The notes beneath the pieces are model-generated. The model had not been told where the DNA came from. It was given only the letters and a program-made list of their open reading frames with translations, and searched no databases. The translations under genes were made by a program, and so were the position numbers. Positions 1-5,145 of a stretch of DNA of 5,145 bases are shown in pieces. This DNA is from Methanocorpusculum sp. GTDB taxonomy: Archaea > Halobacteriota > Methanomicrobia > Methanomicrobiales > Methanocorpusculaceae. Within the stretch, counting starts at the first letter, position 1. Each line of letters opens with the position of its first letter. The stretch lies in NCBI GenBank assembly GCA_029987045.1, contig DALTWN010000081.1:1-5145 (forward strand), in the 5' to 3' direction.

Positions 1-198
1 TTCACGATGGGCAATCCGTATGTCAGTGGCAACGGGGATGTCAAGCTCAGCATGTCGGTTGACCGGGAGTCCGAGACCGAATATGTCCTAGATTCGAGTG
101 TCGATCCCCTGGTGATCAACGGAGTGGTGCTGCAGAAAGGAACACAGCCGACACGTCTTCGTCTGATCAGACTCAATGCCGAGGTTTCACTGTCATGA
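1..198 (+). CDS. 3' end of unrecognised protein gene, upstream partner of the pilin gene
   Basis: The reading frame is open from the first base of the window to a TGA at 196-198, so the start lies outside. The 65 visible residues are polar, without a membrane segment or Cys motif, and alternate in a way that suggests beta strands (for example SVDPLVINGVVLQKG, then TRLRLIRLNAEVSLS at the very end). I do not recognise the family. The stop overlaps the ATG of the next gene (ATGA at 195-198), so translation is probably coupled and the two products may act together. Because the partner is a type IV pilin-like protein, a secreted or surface role is plausible, but this is inference from position only. 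An ATG at base 7 is internal and should not be taken as the start. Confidence 0.7.
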   Translation, partial: FTMGNPYVSGNGDVKLSMSVDRESETEYVLDSSVDPLVINGVVLQKGTQPTRLRLIRLNAEVSLS

Positions 199-650
199 TT
201 GCTTCATCACGCACGCAGGATTCGGGCGTGTCTCCGGTAGTGGGTGTCATGCTCATTCTGATTATCACAGTCGTTCTGGCCGGCGTCTTTGCTCTTGCCG
301 CTACCTCGATGTTTTCAGCGAAGGAGGCCCCGATAGATGCAGAGATAAATTATCTCATGACCGATGATGCCGGTCATTATGTCTTTGAAATGATGGCTGG
401 CGATCCATTCCAGAAATCGAAACTGAAACTAGTCCTCAGACCTCGAGACAGTCCTGCGGATTCGATTATTCGTTATCCTTCGGATATCGCTACGACCCAT
501 GATTCTATCGTCATGCTTGGGGATCGCCTCATTGTCTCGGCACCGGATCCGGCAACCGAGTTCAATCCGGTAGGGAAATACATCATCTGGATGTTCTTTG
601 ATACGGACTCCGGAACGCTGATATCCAGCGGAGAGATTCCTCCGGCCTGA
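195..650 (+). CDS. archaeal type IV pilin-like protein (Pilin_N domain)
   Basis: The 151-residue product starts with a short polar leader containing one Arg (R6), then DSG followed by VSPVVGVMLILIITVVL, the signature of the archaeal type IV pilin N-terminal domain (formerly DUF1628). The hydrophobic helix covers about residues 15-36. In this family a prepilin peptidase cuts just before or near the SPVVG motif, and the helix then packs into the filament core; cleavage after G11 is my inference. The remaining ~115 residues are a soluble, probably beta-rich head with no recognised catalytic motif and no Cys. The start at 195 is supported by the ATGA overlap with the upstream gene and by GAGGT at 181-185, nine bases before it, one of the few plausible ribosome binding sites in the window. 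It could be a minor pilin or another pilin-like surface protein rather than a major adhesion pilin. No assembly ATPase or TadC-like gene is in view. Confidence 0.85.
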   Translation: MIASSRTQDSGVSPVVGVMLILIITVVLAGVFALAATSMFSAKEAPIDAEINYLMTDDAGHYVFEMMAGDPFQKSKLKLVLRPRDSPADSIIRYPSDIATTHDSIVMLGDRLIVSAPDPATEFNPVGKYIIWMFFDTDSGTLISSGEIPPA

Positions 651-667
651 TTCTCAGGAATATACAA

Positions 668-675
668 TTAAATAG
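668..675 (+). promoter_or_regulatory. TATA-like box for the substrate-binding protein gene
   Basis: TTAAATAG lies in an AT-rich stretch and resembles the archaeal TATA box. Its centre is 34 bases before the ATG at 706. Archaeal transcription normally begins about 22-27 bases past the box centre, which would give a leader of roughly 8-13 bases. This agrees with the absence of any Shine-Dalgarno sequence before 706. TATACAAT at 661-668 is an alternative box. Confidence 0.5.
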
Positions 676-678
676 ATT

Positions 679-700
679 TAACACAAATAATTCTGTGTTA
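679..700. promoter_or_regulatory. candidate operator: perfect 7-bp spaced dyad
   Basis: TAACACA (679-685) and TGTGTTA (694-700) are exact inverted copies separated by eight bases (AATAATTC). Arm centres are 15 bp apart, so both arms lie roughly on the same side of the helix when bound by a dimer. The dyad sits between the TATA-like box and the ATG at 706, covering the likely transcription start, which is where an archaeal repressor would block the polymerase. A metal- or cofactor-responsive regulator would suit the downstream receptor gene, but the sequence does not identify the regulator. A weak RNA hairpin is the other reading. Confidence 0.45.
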
Positions 701-705
701 TATCC

Positions 706-1731
706 ATGAAGAAGATAGTATCAGGTTTTCTTATATTCATTGCCGTCTGTGCAGTGTTCTCCGGTGCGGTTTCTGCCACCGAATGGACACCGGTTACGGT
801 TACCGATGCGAACGGCGATCGGATAACCATCACTGAATATCCGACTAAAATCATATCTCTTGCGCCGGCGAATACGGAGATTATCTATGCGGTCGGTGCG
901 GGAGACCGTCTGGTCGGCGATACCACGTACTGCAATTATCCGGAAGCCGCAAAATCTGTCGAAAAGATCGGCGAGTTTTCGGTGATTAACCGTGAACGCA
1001 TCATTGCGCTGAGCGACGGACCGACGGTCATTTTCGCGAATCCGAACAACGGAAAGGACACCATCCGGTATCTGCGTGACCAGGGGCTCACGGTCATCGT
1101 TGTCAATCCGGACAGCATCGATGCGGTGTATTCTTCCATAGCCATGATCGGTGATGCGGTGGGAAACCGTGCGGAAGCTGACAAGGTCGTCACCGAGATG
1201 AAAGTGGGAATCAAACAGATTACCGACAAGCTTGCGGGTGCTACGACGAAACCGACCATCATGCATGCGATGAGTGTCGATCCGTTCTATGTCTCCGGAT
1301 CGAAGACGTTCCAGAACGAACTCTTCGAACTTGCCGGTGCTGCCAATGCTTTTGCCGATGTCGAGGGATGGAGTGCGGTGACGCTCGAAAAACTTCTGGT
1401 TGCCGATCCGCAGATTATTGTAACGGATCCGGGAGCGGACATGGGGACGGCCGGCTATGACAGTCTTCGTGAATCGTTCTCTACGGAACCGCGTCTGTCC
1501 ACGCTTTCTGCGGTAAAGAACGACAAGGTCTCGGTCATAGATGCGGATATCTTCGACCGCGGCGGACCGCGTGTCGTCGAAGCACTGCAGCAGCTGGTCA
1601 AGATTACGCATCCGGAAATCTTCGGCGAGGCATCTGCTCCAGCCTCTACGCAGCAGAGTCCGGGATTCGGCATTGCTGCAGGTCTTGCCGGTATCCTTGG
1701 TGCCGTCCTTCTCTTCAAGAGAAGAGCATAA
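706..1731 (+). CDS. PGF-CTERM-anchored ABC transporter substrate-binding protein (Fe3+/cobalamin class)
   Basis: The product has 341 residues. Residues 1-24 are a Sec signal peptide (MKK, a hydrophobic core, then AVSA before TEW); the lone Cys at 15 lies within the core and does not make a convincing lipobox. The mature protein fits the periplasmic binding protein class of BtuF/FhuD type (Peripla_BP_2): VTVTDANGDRITI, then IISLAPANTEIIYAVGAGDRLVG, a typical first-lobe opening, a long central helix around residues 155-180, and a second lobe ending near HPEIFG. A Ser/Thr/Ala/Gln-rich linker leads to SPGFG at about 318-322, a hydrophobic segment and the tail FKRRA. This is the PGF-CTERM arrangement, which archaeosortase is known to process and which leads to surface anchoring in euryarchaea. 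The ligand (ferric chelate, haem or corrinoid) cannot be told from sequence. No permease or ATPase gene is adjacent. The ATG at 706 gives a complete signal peptide and fits the short-leader promoter. Confidence 0.9.
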   Translation: MKKIVSGFLIFIAVCAVFSGAVSATEWTPVTVTDANGDRITITEYPTKIISLAPANTEIIYAVGAGDRLVGDTTYCNYPEAAKSVEKIGEFSVINRERIIALSDGPTVIFANPNNGKDTIRYLRDQGLTVIVVNPDSIDAVYSSIAMIGDAVGNRAEADKVVTEMKVGIKQITDKLAGATTKPTIMHAMSVDPFYVSGSKTFQNELFELAGAANAFADVEGWSAVTLEKLLVADPQIIVTDPGADMGTAGYDSLRESFSTEPRLSTLSAVKNDKVSVIDADIFDRGGPRVVEALQQLVKITHPEIFGEASAPASTQQSPGFGIAAGLAGILGAVLLFKRRA

Positions 1732-1741
1732 CTTCTTTTTT
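1708..1741 (+). terminator. possible transcription terminator: hairpin in the gene end plus T6
   Basis: CTTCTCTT (1708-1715) and AAGAGAAG (1717-1724) are exact inverted copies around a single C, so a stem of five to six pairs with a small loop can form. It lies inside the last codons of the substrate-binding protein gene. Six T residues follow at 1736-1741, and another T5 at 1757-1761. Archaeal termination depends mainly on T-tracts, so the tracts are better supported than the hairpin, which may simply reflect codons for LLFKRR. Confidence 0.45.
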
Positions 1742-1778
1742 AACGACCTGTCTCTATTTTTCACACCGGAATCGAAAC

Positions 1779-1842
1779 GGTGCAAAACATTAAATCAATT
1801 TGGTGCAAAACATTAAATCAAACTGGTGCAAAACATTAAATC
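1779..1842. repeat. three tandem direct repeats, 23-bp period, upstream of the ATPase gene
   Basis: GGTGCAAAACATTAAATCA occurs at 1779-1797 and 1802-1820, and its first 18 bases occur again at 1825-1842. The copies are exact over 18 bases and are separated by four-base spacers of unrelated sequence (ATTT, AACT), giving an exact 23-base period, a little over two helical turns. They fill the gap between the T-tracts of the upstream gene and the start of the ATPase gene. Spacers are far too short for a CRISPR array. Within each unit, GCAAAA followed by ATTAAAT resembles an archaeal BRE plus TATA element. CACCG at 1764-1768 can pair with CGGTG at 1778-1782 at the edge of the first copy. Confidence 0.9.
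1828..1841 (+). promoter_or_regulatory. candidate BRE/TATA element in the third repeat copy
   Basis: GCAAAA (1828-1833) matches the loose archaeal BRE pattern RNWAAW, and ATTAAAT (1835-1841) could serve as a TATA box. The box centre is 45 bases before the ATG at 1883, which predicts transcription starting near 1860-1865 and a leader of about 20 bases. TTAAAAATT at 1855-1863 is an alternative box but would put the RNA start at or past the start codon. Confidence 0.35.
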
Positions 1843-1882
1843 CATACTATCTCCTTAAAAATTCAGATGGAAATTGACAGAT

Positions 1883-3160
1883 ATGCTGACTCCCGATGAT
1901 TATCTCCCGCGACTTATTGATGCCAAAATTGAAGAATATCTCTCTATCTTTAGTGCTGTATGTATTGAAGGGCCGAAATGGTGTGGAAAAACATGGACAT
2001 CAATGGCTCATGCAAACAGTCTCTGTAGCTTGGCAGATCCGGCAAATAATTTCAATAACCTGACAAAAGCTCAGGCAAGTCCCGATTTGATTCTTGGTGG
2101 TGATCAACCCCGGCTGATTGATGAGTGGCAGGAAGTTCCGTCTATCTGGGATGCTGTCAGATTTGCTGCAGATGCCAGAAAAGGTCCGGGAAAATTTATC
2201 CTTACCGGATCATCAACTCCCAAATCAAAAGGCATCCTCCATAGCGGTGCTGGAAGAATAGCTACTATACCCATGCAGACAATGTCCCTTTATGAGACGG
2301 GAGATTCAAATGGGGCAGTTTCTCTTCTGCGACTTTTCAACGAAGATCTGAAAGCAGTATCGGCACCTTCCGTAACTCTGAAACAGCTGATCTATTTCTG
2401 TATGCGCGGAGGATGGCCGGAGAATATCCATTCATCTCCTGAAAAAGCCGGGGTTCTCCCTCAGGAATATCTGAGAACAATCCTCAATAATGAAAGAACA
2501 AATTCAGAAATCACTTCTCTAAATCGTCAGAAGCTTCAGGGACTGATACATTCACTTGCACGAAATGAGAGTACGCTTGTAAACAACCAGAAACTATCGC
2601 GTGATATCTCAGAGCAGAGTGATGTGGCCGTTGATCCGGTTACGATTGTGAAGTATCTGGATATTCTGAAACGAATGTTCCTTATTGAGGAACAACCTTC
2701 CTTCATGCCTTATCTGCGTTCATCCAGACGTATCCAGAAATCACCAAAACGGCATTTCTGCGATCCGGCGCTGGCGGTGGCAGGCATCGGAGCTACCGCA
2801 CAAATGCTCGAGGATGATCTGGAAACATTCGGATTTATTTTTGAGTCTCTCTGTGAACACGACCTGAAGATCTATGCAGAGGCGAATAATGCACATCTTT
2901 ACCACTTCCATGATGGGAAAGGAAACGAGATTGATGCCGTTGTCGAACTTGAAGATGGAAGATGGGGGGCGTTTGAGATCAAACTTGGTGCAAACAAAAT
3001 AGATGAAGCTGCAGCAAATCTCAAAAAGATTGCAGAAATATTCAGAAAAGAAGAGGGAAAAGAGCCGAGTGTCCTGGTAGTAATCTGTGGTCTGTGCGAT
3101 GCAGCATATGCCCGAAAAGATGGAGTATTGGTTGTTCCAATAACTGCACTGAAACCCTGA
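1883..3160 (+). CDS. AAA_14/DUF4143 family ATPase with PD-(D/E)xK-like C-terminal domain
   Basis: From the ATG at 1883 the product has 425 residues, a normal length for this family. The in-frame TTG at 1874 would add three residues and is a credible alternative; neither has a clear ribosome binding site. The N-terminal AAA domain has Walker A GPKWCGKT (30-37), Walker B RLIDEW with D80/E81, sensor-like LTGSS (107-111) and GAGR with a possible arginine finger at R125. About residues 234-268 read as a winged-helix segment (KLSRDIS to KYLDILKRMFLIEE). The C-terminal domain has FESLCEHDL, then E349 and D351 (EID) and E365/K367 (EIK), the layout of a restriction-endonuclease-like fold. The family is widespread in archaea and anaerobic bacteria, and its biological role is poorly known. 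Composition is unlike the neighbours: two 60-base lines I counted gave 42-43% GC, against 53-60% in three lines of flanking genes, which suggests horizontal acquisition. All key residues are present, so it appears functional. No partner gene overlaps it. Confidence 0.88.
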   Translation: MLTPDDYLPRLIDAKIEEYLSIFSAVCIEGPKWCGKTWTSMAHANSLCSLADPANNFNNLTKAQASPDLILGGDQPRLIDEWQEVPSIWDAVRFAADARKGPGKFILTGSSTPKSKGILHSGAGRIATIPMQTMSLYETGDSNGAVSLLRLFNEDLKAVSAPSVTLKQLIYFCMRGGWPENIHSSPEKAGVLPQEYLRTILNNERTNSEITSLNRQKLQGLIHSLARNESTLVNNQKLSRDISEQSDVAVDPVTIVKYLDILKRMFLIEEQPSFMPYLRSSRRIQKSPKRHFCDPALAVAGIGATAQMLEDDLETFGFIFESLCEHDLKIYAEANNAHLYHFHDGKGNEIDAVVELEDGRWGAFEIKLGANKIDEAAANLKKIAEIFRKEEGKEPSVLVVICGLCDAAYARKDGVLVVPITALKP

Positions 3161-3161
3161 C

Positions 3162-3167
3162 TTTTTT
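3162..3167 (+). terminator. T6 tract ending the ATPase transcript
   Basis: Six T residues begin one base after the ATPase TGA and run into the TAA of the convergent permease gene. A T-tract of this length is the usual archaeal termination signal. No hairpin precedes it. In the opposite direction the tract is A-rich and would not stop the permease transcript. Confidence 0.4.
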
Positions 3168-4050
3168 AGCGATCTGGGTTTCTGCTTTTCAGTTTCTTCC
3201 ATCCGATTTCAGCGAATATCGCACCGCCGATGATGCAGATCGCTCCGACCGTCTGGAGCGGGGTCAGGATTTCCTGCAGGAATATGGCGGAAAATATCAC
3301 GGCGGAAAGCGGTTCGAGATAACCGACCACCGACACCGTTTGAACCGGCAGTTTTCCTATCGATGAGAAGTAGAGGAAACAGCCGATACCGGTGTTGAAG
3401 ACACCGATGATCAGAATCCAGATCCATGTATCCGGTTGTATCGTCGTGATGAAGGAGAATCCGCTGGTGGCTGCGACGAAGATGGCGACGGTCATGCAGG
3501 CGAATATCAGCTGGAACAGGGAGTTTTCCAGACCGCCGACTCCGGTCGCTTTCTTGTTCAGGATGATCATCACGGCGCAGGTGACTGCCGACATCGCTCC
3601 GCAGAACAGACCGAATCCGCCGATGCCTTCGATTACCGCTCCGCCGTTCAAGATGATGCATCCGGCGGCCACGATGACGAATCCGATGACCCGCTGCGCC
3701 GTGAACTTTTCCCGGAAAAGGAGCGGGGCGAGAGCCATGACGATGATCGGTGCGCAGTAATAGATGAGCGTCGATATGCCGACCCCGGTCTGCTGGTATG
3801 CTTCGTAGAGGAACATCCAGGATGCTCCCATCATGGCACCGGAAAGAATCAGCAGGATGAGGTCCTTCCGTTTCCTGAAGAGGGTGATTCTCTTCTGGAG
3901 AAGGAAGAAGACGGCAAGTAGCGTCAGCGATCCGAGAAGTGAGCGGAAGAACACGATCTCGTAGCTGGTCAGCGGGATGAAGCTCGCGATGATGCCGTTG
4001 GTGCCGAAGATGAGAAGGGCGGCGATGAAGAATATGAGGGGTCTATTCAT
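3166..4050 (-). CDS. EamA-family (drug/metabolite transporter) permease
   Basis: The ATG at 4050 gives 294 residues, typical for the DMT superfamily; the frame stays open further upstream but that part is the shadow of the transporter gene before it, rich in Arg/His and Pro. About ten hydrophobic segments are visible from PLIFFIAALLIFG at the N-terminus to the last one near 264-280. The two EamA halves can be matched to each other: residues 92-134 (YYCAPIIVMALAPLLFREKF, then a helix) correspond to 239-281 (YLEPLSAVIFSAIFLQEILT, then a helix), the known internal duplication. The tail is basic (KKLKSRNPDR). Such proteins export or exchange small metabolites such as amino acids or nucleotide-like compounds; the substrate here cannot be told. 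It starts 29 bases after the stop of the YhhQ-type gene on the same strand, so they probably share a transcript. No Shine-Dalgarno sequence is evident. It ends five bases from the convergent ATPase gene. Confidence 0.88.
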   Translation of the reverse strand: MNRPLIFFIAALLIFGTNGIIASFIPLTSYEIVFFRSLLGSLTLLAVFFLLQKRITLFRKRKDLILLILSGAMMGASWMFLYEAYQQTGVGISTLIYYCAPIIVMALAPLLFREKFTAQRVIGFVIVAAGCIILNGGAVIEGIGGFGLFCGAMSAVTCAVMIILNKKATGVGGLENSLFQLIFACMTVAIFVAATSGFSFITTIQPDTWIWILIIGVFNTGIGCFLYFSSIGKLPVQTVSVVGYLEPLSAVIFSAIFLQEILTPLQTVGAICIIGGAIFAEIGWKKLKSRNPDR

Positions 4051-4079
4051 GGTGCTCGGTAAAAACAGATGGGAAAAAA

Positions 4080-4709
4080 TTATGGGAGGTCCGCCGGTTT
4101 CTCGGCTGAGCCATGGCGGGTAAGATAGTAGAAGAACGGCGTATCCGCAAGAGCGAACAGGACTTTTACGACATACTGGCTGGCGATCATGATCAGGGTC
4201 GTTGTTGCGGAAATGTGCCAGACCAGCAGTCCTGCGACGGTGATGAATATCGAGGTATCGATCAGCTGGCTGAAGATTGTGGTGCAGTTGCGCATCCATT
4301 TCGGCTTGAAGAATTTCTTGACTTTATGGAAGGCGAAGACATCGAAGGTCTGTGAACAGATATAGGCGGCAAAGGATGCGATGACGATACCGAGCTGGGT
4401 GCCGAGGACTGCGGCGTAGGATGTCTGGTCCGAATAGGGTGCTGCCGGCAGGGCGATGGCGATATAGGTAAGACCCATGGCGATGGCTTGGACAATCAGT
4501 CCGACGATGACCACGAACTGCGCCTCTTTCTTCCCCCATATTTCGCTGACGAGATCGATGCAGAGGAATGTGATCGGATAGGCGATCACGGCCGCAGGGA
4601 TTTCGATGAATCCTATCTGCACGACCTTTGCCGCAAGAATATTGGAAATCACCAGTAAACCGACAAAAATACAGGTTACGATGATGAGATTTCGCTGTGT
4701 CTTATACAT
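4080..4709 (-). CDS. VUT/YhhQ-family transporter, putative queuosine/archaeosine precursor uptake
   Basis: From the ATG at 4709 the product has 209 residues with about six membrane segments. It carries the hallmarks of the YhhQ/VUT family (formerly DUF165): SNILAAKVVQIG (22-33), YPITFLCIDLVSEIWGKKEA (44-63) with the D-L-x-x-E-x-W-G core, SQTFDVFAFHKVKK (109-122) and SQLIDTSIFI (137-146). Bacterial members import deazaguanine precursors (preQ0/preQ1) for queuosine; in archaea the matching use would be archaeosine in tRNA, which I infer and which this sequence cannot prove. A TTG at 4721 would add four residues. I prefer the ATG because a TATA box at 4735-4742 then predicts a nearly leaderless message, as expected where no Shine-Dalgarno sequence exists. 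It is first in an operon with the EamA permease and divergent from trmY, another tRNA-modification gene. Confidence 0.88.
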   Translation of the reverse strand: MYKTQRNLIIVTCIFVGLLVISNILAAKVVQIGFIEIPAAVIAYPITFLCIDLVSEIWGKKEAQFVVIVGLIVQAIAMGLTYIAIALPAAPYSDQTSYAAVLGTQLGIVIASFAAYICSQTFDVFAFHKVKKFFKPKWMRNCTTIFSQLIDTSIFITVAGLLVWHISATTTLIMIASQYVVKVLFALADTPFFYYLTRHGSAEKPADLP

Positions 4710-4734
4710 TGTTTCTATCAATTAACGTTCAAAG

Positions 4735-4742
4735 GATATATC
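4735..4742. promoter_or_regulatory. palindromic TATA-like box between divergent transporter and trmY genes
   Basis: GATATATC is a perfect 8-bp palindrome in the 62-base gap. Its centre is about 30 bases from the transporter ATG (4709, minus strand) and about 33 bases from the trmY ATG (4772, plus strand). With transcription starting 22-27 bases from the centre, both messages would have leaders of only a few bases, which agrees with the lack of ribosome binding sites on both sides. A second AT-rich element, AAATATG near 4755-4761, could serve the minus-strand gene instead. Confidence 0.45.
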
Positions 4743-4771
4743 AGATTCGGCGCGAAATATGTAACACAAGT

Positions 4772-5145
4772 ATGATACGATTTGCTGTTATTGGCCATAA
4801 GGCGGTAACCGAACCCGGATTCTCCTTAAACGATATGCCGGGAGCTGCCGGACGCATGGATATTCTGTGCCGGTGCATCAACTCCTCCTTCTTCCTCAGT
4901 CACGACATGCGCCGCGACGTCGAATGTTTCCTGATCCTGAAAGGTGGCGAACAGGAGAAGACGCTGGTGTTTTCCGGCGAGACCATCCGGTCCCTCAATC
5001 CGGATGAACGCAGTGCCGGTGCGCTGATCAAGAAAGGTCTCTCGACCGAAGCGGGAGAGACGTTCCGGAAAGCCGCAGACGGTATCCGCATCCGTGCGGG
5101 CGGCCTCAAGGAACTGCTTGCCGAATACCCGTTCGCGGTTCTTGA
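4772..5145 (+). CDS. trmY: tRNA (pseudouridine-54 N1)-methyltransferase TrmY, 5' part
   Basis: The frame runs from the ATG at 4772 off the end of the window, giving 124 complete codons; full-length family members have roughly 190-200 residues, so about a third is missing. The visible part is strongly diagnostic of TrmY (formerly DUF358): FAVIGHKAVTEPGFSLND at the start, then DMPGAAGRMDILCRCINSSF (21-40) followed by FLSH, and LNPDERSAGALIKKGL further on. TrmY is an archaeal SPOUT-class enzyme that uses S-adenosylmethionine to methylate N1 of pseudouridine 54 in the tRNA T-loop. The C-terminal knot that binds the cofactor is beyond the window end. No Shine-Dalgarno sequence precedes the ATG, and a TATA-like box 33 bases upstream suggests a very short leader. 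It is divergent from a YhhQ-type transporter, which also points to tRNA modification. The codon and base use matches the host-like flanking genes. Confidence 0.93.
   Translation, partial: MIRFAVIGHKAVTEPGFSLNDMPGAAGRMDILCRCINSSFFLSHDMRRDVECFLILKGGEQEKTLVFSGETIRSLNPDERSAGALIKKGLSTEAGETFRKAADGIRIRAGGLKELLAEYPFAVL

Noticed and set aside
721..1785. Long minus-strand open frame of 354 residues opposite the receptor gene
   Set aside because: It is Arg/Asp/His-rich with no family features and mirrors the codon bias of the plus-strand gene, whose signal peptide, domains and sorting tail are clear.
1779..1842. Repeat cluster as a CRISPR array
   Set aside because: The units are only 18-19 bases and spacers only four bases, and no cas gene is in view.
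2985..2996. GGTGCAAA inside the ATPase gene as a fourth repeat copy
   Set aside because: Only the first eight bases match in phase; the rest of the unit is absent and the site encodes conserved protein residues.
3436..3921. Plus-strand open frame of 161 residues opposite the EamA permease
   Set aside because: The sequence is low in hydrophobic residues and rich in Asp, Glu, His and Gly, as expected for the complement of a membrane protein gene.
4051..4299. N-terminal extension of the EamA permease in an open frame
   Set aside because: The extension is rich in Arg, His and Pro, lacks membrane character, and overlaps the coding sequence of the YhhQ-type gene; the ATG at 4050 gives the normal family length.
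4746..4756. Short dyad TTCG-GCG-CGAA between the divergent genes
   Set aside because: Four-base arms are common by chance and nothing else supports an operator here.
4762..4769. TAACACAA before trmY as the same operator as at 679-700
   Set aside because: Only one half-site is present without an inverted partner, so a chance match is likely.

Overview
The window looks like euryarchaeal DNA, most likely from a methanogen of the Methanomicrobiales (a Methanocorpusculum-like genome would fit; the genus is a guess). The evidence is an archaeal tRNA pseudouridine-54 methyltransferase (TrmY), an archaeal type IV pilin with the classic SPVVG N-terminus, a substrate-binding protein with a C-terminal PGF-CTERM sorting signal, AT-rich TATA-like boxes about 30 bases before several starts, almost no Shine-Dalgarno sequences, and T-tracts at gene ends. 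All functions are read from sequence motifs; no search was run.

Layout. Bases 1-650 hold the end of an unrecognised gene that overlaps by ATGA a small type IV pilin-like gene, so the two are probably one surface-structure operon. Bases 651-1741 hold a single-gene unit: a TATA-like box, a perfect 7-bp spaced dyad placed where a repressor could sit, a secreted periplasmic-binding-protein-like receptor of the Fe(III)/cobalamin class anchored by PGF-CTERM, and a hairpin plus T6 end. No permease or ATPase gene for this receptor is adjacent. Bases 1742-3167 hold an AT-richer insert-like unit: three 23-bp-period direct repeats, each resembling a BRE/TATA element, followed by an AAA_14/DUF4143 ATPase with intact P-loop and PD-(D/E)xK-like residues. 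Bases 3166-4709 (minus strand) hold a two-gene membrane transporter operon: a VUT/YhhQ-family queuosine-precursor-type transporter followed by an EamA drug/metabolite-type permease. Bases 4772-5145 hold the first 124 codons of trmY, divergent from the transporter operon and possibly sharing a palindromic TATA box with it.

How they relate. The YhhQ-type transporter (putative deazaguanine import for modified tRNA bases) and TrmY (tRNA T-loop modification) suggest a small tRNA-modification neighbourhood. The receptor gene is probably metal or cofactor regulated. The ATPase looks like a mobile accessory gene placed between older host genes. The most interesting point is the triple repeat in front of the ATPase, which may be its own operator or a tandem promoter array.
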